A stretch of DNA of 28,407 bases from contig JADHYX010000039.1 in the NCBI GenBank assembly GCA_027604685.1, positions 60,235 to 88,641 on the forward strand, written 5' to 3'. A program made the position numbers and the translations under genes. The stretch is from Lobulomyces angularis (Eukaryota > Chytridiomycota > Chytridiomycetes > Lobulomycetales > Lobulomycetaceae). Position 1 is the stretch's first letter; each line of letters starts with the position of its first letter. The notes beneath the pieces are model-generated. The model had not been told where the DNA came from. It searched no databases and was given only the letters and a program-made list of their open reading frames with translations. Shown here one piece after another: positions 18,932 through 28,407 of the stretch.

Positions 18932-21900
18932 TCAACTCATGGCCACATCTGCATTATCAGCATAATTTAATTCATCTAACTTTTTAAAGTATAAATCACG
19001 AAGTTTACGTCTTTCTAGTTCCGTAATCTTTTCTTCTTCTGAAATTAATGTATGCAATTCTAAATCAACATGATTTATATACCAATACAGTCCATCAAAT
19101 TTATCAAAAGTTTTATCTAAAATTTTGTTAAATATCAGCTTCTGAGCTGTTTCTTCGTTCAACTGAAAAAGGTGGCATTTTGTTAAACTCGATAAAATTG
19201 TCGAAGTATTTAAATAATGATTCACAGATATAACTTAAAAAAAATTTAATTTTTTTCATAAATTTGAAGTTTAATTTTGTTCCTTACTTGTTTCAATTTT
19301 ATCAAAAACCAATCCTACGATTCCTGGTAAATTATTTAATCTGTCCATAGTTGAAATCTGATCCTTTAATGTTTCAACAGCAAGTATCCTAAGAAAAGAA
19401 AAATTCTAGTTATATGCCTAGACATAACTGATTTATACCTTTCCAACTCACTTGCTTTATTTAAGTCTGTTTTATGCATTTTGTGTTTCTTTGAATTGTT
19501 GTTTATTCTAATATTATCTAAATTTTTAAAAAATTCATCTTGATTTTCTATCCGTTCAATATCTTCAAAATTAATTTCAGGACCATTATTACTTAAAGTT
19601 CTTAATGCCGCATCAAATTCTGATTTTATGGTATCTTTGAATTTATTTGAATGTGAGATGAGATCAATAGTGGTAGGCAATTGAAAGTCACCACCAAAGA
19701 CTTAAAATAAAGTATGCTCCTGAATAAAAAAATTGTTCACATTCATTTTCTTACTATATTGTGTCCTATCTATTACTGAAACGATCATACTGCCTAAACC
19801 TGTTAGATTTTTTAGCTCTTGACCAGCAATTGTTCCTTCAGTGCATAATTTTGAAGTTGACAACGGGTATTTTGGTAACTGTACGGCTTTTTTAACTTCC
19901 TTCTTTTTTAACTTCCTTTTTATTTCAACTTTCTTCACTTTTTCTGGTGGTTTTTTTAAAACTGGTGGTTTCACTTCACTTTTTTTTTTTTCCTCTTTTG
20001 CTTGTTCTACCGGTTCTGGAAACTCTATCTCCACTTTTGGTGGAGGTGTGTCAGGTTTTGGTGGCAGCGGGGTTGGAACTCTTGTTGTAGCCGATTCTCT
20101 TGGAGACTGATTTGGTGTCAACCAACCAGGTTTCATCAAAGCTATAAAACACCATAAGTTAATAAATGTATTAAAAAAAAAACACTGCACTATACCTCTT
20201 TCCAACGAAATAATTTGAAACTTCCTAAATTGCAGCATTTCCTGCAATCCGATAATAAATCGCATTGCTATTCCAATTGCTTTGGATTTACTTCTCCATC
20301 CTAAAACACAGTAGATTGTAAAAAACAAAAAAAAATCTTAATGTAATGATTACTAGTTAAAAGAGTTGCAATTCTTTCTTTTTCTTCGATCCTTTTTCTC
20401 ATTTCCCATCTTTCTATTTCAATCCTGGCACCATCTCCCCCTTCATTTTCCCATTCAATAATTTTATCTTCATCTAAAATTTTATAGTCTTTATCCCAGT
20501 ATTTATCATAGCCTTTCTGATTTTTAGATATTCGGTGATCATAACCCAACAATAAATTTAAGTGTACAGGTGAACTTGTAATCAATCTGGATCTTAATGC
20601 TCCCACAAAATTTTTCTCCAGTTGTTGTTGCAATTTCTTAACCGTTACTTGATTTAACACTTCAGTTTTAATTAACTGATATAAATGAAAAATCTTGATA
20701 TAAATAATAAAATGAAATGGCAAATTATTTAAGTTAAAAAAAGTTTTTTTTATTTTTAAAACCTTATTACAGATCATAAAGGGTTCTTTCAAAATTAAAA
20801 TTATTCCAACTACAATCCAGGAAACCCATAAATCGAAAGGTGGTAAAATGATATCTTTTGTGAATTCGTATGATGATGTTATAAATTGATCAAAAATAAA
20901 TAGGACCACATCAATTTGACAAATGTCTACAAATAGTTAAGAATTAAAAATTTTTTGGATTTTGCTTTACCGACGAATAAATCTCCAACAATCCTTTTTA
21001 CAACAAGCTTCATAGAATCCAGGGTGTGAGGAAATTCTTCTTGGTCTATAACAAAAGGAAATATGTATCATAGATATATATTAAATAGTTCAAACCGCCT
21101 GCCACCAGCATTCCAATGTGAGAGTGAAGAGTTTTATCTACCTCGAGTAAGCATTTTTCCACCTCAAACGTAATTTTATCCCAAGTAAAACTTTCATCCT
21201 CGAGATATATTCATTTTAAAAAAATAACAGGAAATTTTACTTACTGCGTGCCAATGCTCTGGCATCTTATCCCAAAAACTAGTTGCCATTTCAGCAATTC
21301 TAGCTGTTTTTGCATCTTCTTCACTTGCTTGTTTTAATCCTCCCAGTCCTTCTCTGTAAAAATCTCCTTGCTGCTCTCTCTTAACATTTTCAAATTCATT
21401 GGTTTCGATGGCATCGAAACCAGTATGGTGTTTTCTCAATAAATTCTTATCTTCATTAAGTACTTGAAGACCATTTTCAATTTTTTTTCTAATCCAGTCA
21501 AATTCAAATACTTTTACAAAAGGAACAATTACACTCATTCTCCGTTTCCAACTTTGACTTTCACTTAAAAAAGATGCATCTAAAAAACTTGAATCAATTT
21601 GATTGCTGATAATCAATTTTTGCTGAGTTGTTTGTTGCAATTTATTAGAGTCTATGTCCATTTTTTTTAACATAAATAAAATCACATTTTCAAGTTGTTT
21701 CACACAAGAAAATATTGAAGCTACTGTTATCAAGTTCGGCTTGGAAGATAAAAATTGCTGACATCTACATTAAAGCGCAAAATTTAATAAATATTAAGAA
21801 TTTTTTTAAGTTACTAATTCTCACACTTCATATATTTTTGATCCGTTGTTAACCTTTGCATTTAAAAAAATTTCCGAGTTTAGAAACGTGAATATATCTG

Positions 21901-22689
21901 GCAATGTAATGTAATTTTATAAAATAGTCAAAATTTTCATTGTAAAAAAAAAATACCTTGTCTTAATTCAATATCCAGTAAACAAGCTCTCCATGCCGTT
22001 TTTCTTAATTCTGAAGGTAAAGGAACATTTACCGCAATTTTCATTATATCTTTGGAGTCAGGCCACTTTGATAATAATGAGCAAACTGCCATTTCTGATT
22101 CATTTATTGCAGTTTCAATCTAAAAAAGTAAAACAAGTTTTTTTTTTTTTTTTTAAAACCAAATTTTTTTTTTTTTTTTTTTTAATTTGTGTTAGAAATT
22201 AATTTACCTTAGCTTCAACTAATTTTTCACCAAAGCTTCCATCTGCTCGATTGCCAAAATAACCAACTCTAATTCCGCCATTTTTTTTGGACAGAGTTTC
22301 ATTATGTACAAATTTATGAAAATGACCCTGTATTATATGTTTTACATCTTCAAGAGCCGCAGAAAATATTTCAGGACCTGTTATTGTTAAAAAAACATTG
22401 AAAAGGATAAAAAAAAAACTTTACCTGAGTTTTTAATGGCATTTTCAACCGCATTTGATAGCTCCAGTCTATCCTGTAGAGTCCAATCTCTTAATGGCTT
22501 GTTAGGAACCTTACTGTCTACGACATTATCCTGAGGAGTTCTAAAATGAGCTGGATTTAGTTGGTAATTTAACCTTTTCGAAAGTTCTTGGACTGCCTGA
22601 GATCGGAATAATCTCCATGGTTTTGATGACGTTGATATGTGATTTTTAGCCGCATTTAACCATTCTAATCCATTGATAGGATTTTCCAT
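18932..22689 (-). CDS. Large multi-exon protein, unidentified; remotely TBC/RabGAP-like
   Basis: Start ATG 22689-22687 (MENPINGLEWL), stop TGA 18934-18932. I can follow about 14 exons through GT...AG junctions in frame, giving roughly 1000 residues. Exon 1 is 22425-22689. A later exon contains VPLPSELRKTAWRACLLD, reminiscent of the start of a TBC domain (P..LR...W...L), and a Cys-rich/helical stretch follows. Further on, a hydrophobic helical segment (VDICQIDVVLFIFDQF ... WIVVGIILIL) resembles the last TBC helices. I see no clear arginine/glutamine finger pair, so GAP activity is doubtful. The C-terminal third has a Pro-rich then Lys/Glu-rich low-complexity linker (about 19850-20110, PTPLPPKPDTPPPK and KKKEVKK repeats) and ends in an acidic helical region (ISEEEKITELERRKLRDL). 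No signal peptide. It shares a short divergent promoter with RSP5. Other possibilities include a ciliary or trafficking scaffold. Confidence 0.6.
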
Positions 22690-23113
22690 TCAAATTTTTT
22701 TTTTTTTTTAAAACTCAGAAGTTTTAAATTTTGGATAAAATGGTGAAACAAAATCTTGCATCTAAGAAGAAGATGACTGTGAAGAGCGTCTGGAAGTGCA
22801 TGATGGAAACTTACTAATGTGCGTCAAAGCAATTAATAATTCTCACAAATCCTTCTTGTCCGCCTTAATAATATTACTTGTTCAGTTACACAACAAAAAT
22901 TCACATTTTTCAATAACGAACCTCTCAAGACTCTGGTTTAAACTTCAGGATGAGTTCTTCTTTTTTTTCAAGGTATGTGAAGAAAACAGCGCCTTAATAG
23001 TTCTAATCTTGATTACTTTCTCTCTTTTGCTCAAAACTCTCCATTAACCTTTTTTTTTTTCAGAACTGTTACATTCTCAGGTGATTATTGTTGCTTTAAA
23101 ATGTTTATTGCAG
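22690..23113. promoter_or_regulatory. Divergent promoter and unresolved 5' part of RSP5
   Basis: Region between the ATG of the minus-strand gene (22689) and the first C2-domain exon of RSP5 (23114). It must contain promoters for both genes plus the RSP5 start. A candidate first exon is 22950-22972 (ATGAGTTCTTC..., followed by GTATGT), but its phase does not fit the exon at 23114 directly, nor through the 17-nt candidate exon after TTTCAG at 23064. A start is therefore not assigned. Confidence 0.45.
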
Positions 23114-25998
23114 AAATTTATTTATATATTTGTTAATAAAGTGGTGGCAGCTGATGGGTTAATGAAGAAAGATATGTTCAGTAAGTTCACTAATTTTCTC
23201 CCCCTGCACTTAACTTTTTTTTTTTTAGAGTTACCTGATCCATTCGCTGTCGTAACGTAAAAAATTTTTAATTTTTTATTGTTTTAATTATATCTGCAAT
23301 ATTTTTTTTAAATGTTAAAAAAAATAGTGTAGATGGGCAAACATTTGCAACTAGAGTTATAAAAAGAACTTTAAATCCATATTGGAATGAAAGTTTTAAC
23401 TTGTACATAAAAAAGATTTTTTTTTAACAATTTGTGTATTTAATTTTTTTAGTGAAGTAAATAATGCTACCAGTGTAGTTATACAAATTTTTGACCAAAA
23501 AAAATATAAAATGAAGAATCAAGGCTTCCTAGGTACGGCTACTCAGAATATTTCTGAAGTTTTTCGTGATGGATTGGAACGAGGAGGAGAAGGTATATTA
23601 TTTTTAAAGGCTATTTTATGTTAATAATGTAGAAATGGTAACATTGGATTTAAAAAAATTGAATAATAATGACGCTGTTTCGGGAAAACTTATTTTACAT
23701 ATAACAACAAAATTTATACCAGATCCCTCGAACCGTACACTTCTTCCTGGTGCAACTTATCCCTCCACTCCGCATGTAAATTCAAATATAAATTCTGCAA
23801 GAGGCTCGTCTTCGTCGTTAGACGGTCCGTCAAATCAACCAGCTAGTACAGTTATTCCCAAACAGGTCATTACTCCCAATCCTCCACCAGCAAGACCCTC
23901 CTTCATTAATGAAGATAATTTCGGACCACTACCAATAGGGTAAGATAGTAGTTTACAATTGGAAAAAGAGAACTTTTTTTTGTTTAAAGGTGGGAACGAC
24001 GTATTGATCCATTGGGTAGAACTTACTATGTAGATCACAATACTAGGACCACCACATGGCATAGGCCAAAGTAAAAAGAAACTGATGCCGCTATTTTCAT
24101 TAATTAATTTATTTAGCACTCCAGCTACACAAGAAGTGGCTAGACAGCAACATTTAAATCGTAACCTTCCTGATTCAGCTTCTATCCATTCTAATAGCTC
24201 CGCCTCAGTAATTGTATCACCAACCCCTAATCCATCAGTTGTTCATTCAACTTCTTCATCAAATTTGGGGCCGCTTGGTGCAGGCTGGGAACAAAGATTT
24301 ACACCTGAAGGTCGCTCATATTTTGTTGATCACAATAATAGGATGACAACTTGGAGTGACCCACGGCGAAACCAAGCAGCCACACCCGCCACTACCACTA
24401 CTCCTATGAATGCTAGTCAAACGGCAACTCAATTAGCCCTTGCACAACAGCAAGCGGCCGCGACTTTGGGACCGCTTCCCGGAGGGTGGGAGATGAGAAT
24501 GACTAGCAATGGTAGAGTGTATTTTGTTGACCATAATGCGAAGATTACAACTTGGGACGATCCTAGATTACCTAGCTCAGTTGAGTAAGTTAAAATCCAT
24601 CTGTGCCTTTTAATTTTAATTTTTAACTTTTGCAGTGCAAGTGTTCCTCAATACAAGCGGGATTTCAGAAGAAAGCTAATTTATTTTAGATCTCAAGGCT
24701 TAATGAAACCAGTTCCTGGACAGTGTCATGTTACAGTTCGCAGAAACAACATATTTGAAGATGCTTATTCCGAAATTATGAGATATTCACCTTTAGAATT
24801 AAAAAAACGCTTAATGATAAAATTTCATGGTGAAGATGGACTAGATTACGGCGGTTTATCTAGGTATATATATTTTTTAAGTTTTTCATGTGGAAATTTT
24901 TTAGAGAATTTTTCTTTTTGCTTTCACATGAAATGTTTAACCCAGAATTTGCTTTATTTGAGTATTCCGCCCATGATAATTACACACTTCAAATAAATCC
25001 CAACAGTTCCGTCAACCCTGAACACTTGAACTACTTTAAATTTATAGGTAGGGTCGTTGGACTGGCTATTTTCCATCAGAGATTTTTGGATGCCTTCTTT
25101 ATCACAGCCTTTTATAAAATGATAGTAAAAAAACAGATTACAATAGAAGATATGAATAGCGTCGACGCCGATGTGTACAAAAGTTTGAAATGGACTTTGT
25201 ATGTCTTGATTTAATGCTCTTATAGGAAATAAACAATGATTTTTAATTTTTTTTAGGGAAAACAGCATAGATGGAGTTTTAGATATGACATTTGATGTTG
25301 AAGAAGACAAGTTTGGAGAAATTGTCTCAATAGAATTGAAAGAAGATGGAAAGAATATTCTTGTGACGGACGCAAATAAAGAGGAATACGTTAGGTAGAT
25401 TATTTTCTGAAGAAGTTTCAGTACTAAAGTATTAATTTTTTTAATTTTAGGTTGATGTGCGAACATCGTATTTCTAAAAGGGTGGAAGAGCAGTTTGCAG
25501 CGTTTTTGAGTGGATTCAATGAAATAATACCCAGCGATTTGATAGGTGTTTTTGATGAAAGAGAGTTAGAATTACTGATAGGAGGTATAGCGGAGATTGA
25601 TGTGGATGACTGGAAAAAAAATACAGATTACAGGGGATTCACCGAGAATGATGAGGTAGTGCAATGGTTTTGGAAATGTGTGGACAGTTTTGAACCTGAA
25701 AAAAAAGCAAGACTTTTACAATTTGTTACAGGTACCTCTAGAATACCAGTTAATGGATTTAGAGATTTGCAAGGATCCGATGGCCCAAGAAGGTTTACTA
25801 TTGAAAGACTAGGAGACACTGGAGCTCTTCCTAAATCTCACACTTGCTTTAATCGAATTGACCTGCCTGTTTACAAGAATTATGAGACATTAGTTACGAA
25901 GGTGAGCTACTTAATTTAGAATTTGTTTTCGTTTTTAATATTATTTTTTTCAGTTAACGATGGCTGTGGAAGAAACTGTTGGATTTATGCAAGAGTAG
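23114..25998 (+). CDS. RSP5: RSP5/NEDD4-type HECT E3 ubiquitin ligase (5' end unresolved)
   Basis: Twelve exons: 23114-23180, 23229-23256, 23328-23402, 23453-23592, 23633-23939, 23990-24070, 24117-24584, 24636-24863, 24905-25198, 25257-25394, 25451-25901, 25954-25998; 773 residues, with only a few N-terminal residues missing. Order: a C2 domain ([40 protein letters not shown]); a Pro/Ser-rich linker; three WW domains ([54 protein letters not shown]), each with its second Trp in TTW; then the HECT domain with [24 protein letters not shown] and the catalytic Cys in [14 protein letters not shown] (codon 25845-25847). It ends EETVGFMQE, like yeast Rsp5. The C2 binds membrane lipids, the WW domains bind PPxY adaptors, and the HECT Cys carries ubiquitin. 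It acts in endocytic and multivesicular-body sorting and other processes. All catalytic features are intact; three WW domains is the fungal arrangement. Confidence 0.95.
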
Positions 25999-26292
25999 TG
26001 TCAAATACTCTTTTTTAACAAAGAGTAGTTTTTTTATCTTAACTATGAGTACTTCATTCTATTATTGTAATTTTTTTTAGCTTCAACATTATCTTTCAAC
26101 TTTTTATTTTTTTGTTTTTTTGTTACATATTGTTTTATTTTTTGTTTTATAGATTTTTTTTTTTTAATTCTTTTTATATATATAATTTTTTTATTTTATC
26201 TTTTTGTAGGTAAAATTTACAACAACTTTATTTTTTTTTTTTTGTCTTAATTTTTGCTAATTTTTTCTTTAGTAAAAAAACCTATAAAAAAT
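25999..26292. other. Intergenic region, T-rich
   Basis: About 290 bp of mostly T-rich sequence between RSP5 and the ATPase gene. Holds the RSP5 3' UTR and the next promoter; no gene seen. Confidence 0.5.
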
Positions 26293-28407
26293 ATGAATAA
26301 CGTCAATAAAGAAAATTTACCATACATAATAATAGGATCAACAGTTTTACTAATTTCAACTTTATTCATCGGAAATCATGTAATTAATAAACCAAAAAGG
26401 AAGAGGAATACGATACACATTGATTTTGACTTAAGCAAACCAAAATTAAACTCATTTCAAATTCCTTTTGAATTAAGTATATTAATAAAAAAAAAAATAA
26501 TAATGATGAGAATTATAATAATGAATAAAGATTAAAATAAATTAAAAACTTTAATTTTATTTTAAATTTTTTTTTTTCATTTATTTTATTTTTTTTGTAG
26601 ATCCAGATATAGTGAGAAAAGTATGTCAAAATATAATCAATTCAAATTTAATTGAATCAGATGTGGAAGATTCAGAGGAGGAGGAGGAGGAGGGGAAATA
26701 CAAAAAGGTTGAAAAAAATATAGATGAAATTAAAGATGAAAGTTTGTTGAAAATTGAAAATAAGATATTAAAAAATAAGAATTTGAAAAATTTTTTTAAA
26801 ATTGAAGAAAAAAATAAAAAATTTAATAATAACGAAAATTCAATTAAATTTTTACCTGAATTTCCTGAGCAAGTAGCACATCTTTTGGAGGATTTTAGAT
26901 TGTCTAAAATGGAAAGAAGAGTTCTTTTACTGGAAGGCGCCCCGGGTATCGGAAAAGGTTTAAAAAAAAACCTCACGGCGTTATATACCAATAAAAATAA
27001 AAATTTTATAAATTTTAGGAACCGCATTACAGCAATGGGTAGAATTAGAGAGTAAAGAGAGGATAGCGAAATATTTAAGATTAAGTACACTATTTGGTTT
27101 AAAGCATGGGCAGTCTTCACAAGAAAATCTGGATGACGAAAAAGAAGATAAAGAAAAATGGAGAAAAGCCTTAGAAAATTCATTAGGATTTGATAAAAAA
27201 TATTTTAAAAAAAAAAAAAATGATAATGAAAACAATGAAAATGAAGATAATTTTAATAATTTTGAAAAGTTTGGAGGTAAATCAGAATTTATAAATTCTT
27301 CTTTTGCATATATATCTCAAGCTTTGACTATTTTAAGGTTAAATAAGAAATAAAAAAAAAAAAAATTAATTTACAATAAAAATGGAGACTAGTTATACTA
27401 AAATTTTTTTTTTTTAAGAGAAAATTTACAAAGACCACCACTTTTAGTAATTGATGATGTTCAATTACTTTTTAAAAAACATTCAGTTTTGGAAGAAAAA
27501 TATAATGATATTAGTGAAACTTTTCAATGGCTTTTAAACTGTCAGATAAAAGATTTATTGGATGTTGTTTTATGTAGTAGTGAAAAAAGTGTTTTAACTG
27601 CTCTAAGAAATAGTAAAAAAAAATTTTTTTGTTTTTTGTATTGTTTTAATTAATTTTTGTTTTTTTAGTTCGGGGATTTGAATATAATTTAAAATTCAAA
27701 GCTGTAGAATCCGTTGATGATGAAGTTATTATTAAGGTAAATGAAATAAAATAAAATAAAAATTGAAAAAAAAAAAAACATACATATAAAAAAAATGTGT
27801 ATTAACATATATTTACCGTAGTATTTACTGACAAAAGTAAATCCATTATTAGAAAAAAAAACACCTCAAAACTTATCGACAGGCAACAAATTTACAATAG
27901 ATACTGCAAGATTGTTTGTGTCAACATTTGACGGTAACATGCAGGAACTGGAAAATTATTGTAAAAGCGGAAAAAGTATACAGGAGTATATTAACTTTAG
28001 AGAAGATGAAATTTTTTTACAACTGTCAAACTCTGAAAATTCTTTACTTCCAGAGGGTGTTACTGAATCGGAATTGAAAGAAACGATATTGTTTGTCTAA
28101 TTTTTTTTTTTTTTTTTTATCTAGATATGATATTGAGAAATGGAGTATTAAATGTATCAAAACTTTCATTAAACCAACTAAAAGTGATAGAACTGTTAGT
28201 AGAAGGTAACTTTTTTAGATGGAGAAATGGAAAAGTAAAAAAGAGGGAAGCATTAAATAAAGCAGGAGCAGGAGGAGGAGCAGAAGAATTGTTGAAAAAA
28301 GAAGTTCAAGAAATAAAAAAAAATCAAAGAAAGCTGAGAGTTGTCTCATCAATTGAGGAATTAGGTAAAAATAACAATGATTCTGATAATGATAATAACT
28401 ACAATTG
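26293..28407 (+). CDS. Membrane-anchored P-loop ATPase (AAA+/STAND-like), truncated by window end
   Basis: Exons 26293-26476, 26601-26957, 27019-27337, 27419-27612, 27669-27736, 27822-28056 and 28125 to the window end keep frame at every junction; at least 546 residues. A single N-terminal membrane helix (residues about 8-28, YIIIGSTVLLISTLFIG) is followed by a basic KPKRKRN stop-transfer. Next come a Glu/Lys/Asn-rich linker (EDSEEEEEEG) and the ATPase core: Walker A GAPGIGKGT (split by an intron after GK) and Walker B LLVIDDVQLLF. A following strand LDVVLCSS ends in a Ser-Ser where sensor-1-like residues occur. After an LPED junction, a helical segment (LSLNQLKVIELLVEGNFFRWRNGKV) looks like a winged-helix domain, as in archaeal-type ATPase_2/Orc-like STAND proteins. 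Similar architecture occurs in fungal mitochondrial or ER ATPases of unknown role. The start is the first ATG consistent with the anchor. Confidence 0.7.

Noticed and set aside
22796..23047. 83-codon plus-strand frame before RSP5
   Set aside because: No family resemblance and no in-phase connection to the C2 exons; probably promoter or leader DNA.
24954..25466. 170-codon minus-strand frame
   Set aside because: Antisense to conserved HECT-domain exons of RSP5.
26626..27183. 185-codon minus-strand frame
   Set aside because: Exact antisense of ATPase exons with Walker A; Ser/Phe/Leu bias is typical of an antisense shadow of Glu/Lys-rich coding sequence.
1..28407. CRISPR arrays, rRNA, tRNA genes, bacterial operons
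   Set aside because: Repeats present are LRR-coding or homopolymers without spacers, no tRNA cloverleaf was recognised, and the genes have spliceosomal introns.

Overview
This is an AT-rich nuclear DNA segment from an intron-bearing eukaryote. Coding exons read cleanly through short (about 33-135 nt) GT...AG introns with T-rich acceptors, and many intergenic stretches are poly-A/poly-T. The gene set points to a fungus, probably early-diverging: an RSP5-type C2-WW-WW-WW-HECT ubiquitin ligase, type I (Aro3/Aro4/AroFGH) DAHP synthases, a MARVEL-type four-helix membrane protein and an ABHD12-like lipase. The species cannot be named from sequence alone. A 10-N run marks a scaffold gap, so the source is a draft assembly.

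Left third (1-8.2 kb) is a dynamic leucine-rich-repeat (LRR) locus. A partial LRR gene carrying a perfect 132-bp tandem repeat enters from the left edge. It is cut at about 495 by an antisense, decayed LRR gene of a different type (LRR plus C-terminal tail), which resembles giant-virus LRR proteins as I remember them. Upstream of that pseudogene, on the same strand, is an intact single-exon Arb2/FAM172-like serine-hydrolase-fold gene. Two copies of a roughly 2.5-kb segmental duplication follow. Each holds an LRR gene whose coiled-coil tail is encoded by a string of mini-exons, mostly 63 nt (21 residues, three heptads), all bounded by phase-2 introns. Copy 1 has nine mini-exons and is a pseudogene. 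Copy 2 has five and is nearly intact. Each copy ends with an N-terminal stub of a further family member.

Middle (9.3-18.5 kb), all on the plus strand: a seven-helix membrane protein, two tandem DAHP synthase genes (entry step of the shikimate pathway) whose 3' ends look homogenised by gene conversion, a MARVEL-like protein, and an ABHD12-like lipase that needs a 14-nt microexon to stay in frame.

Right part (18.9-28.4 kb): a large, many-exon minus-strand gene that I do not recognise (about 1000 residues, remotely TBC-like), a short divergent promoter region, RSP5, and a membrane-anchored P-loop ATPase that runs off the right edge. The right two thirds look like ordinary compact housekeeping territory. 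The LRR block is the unusual part and my best candidate for something undescribed.
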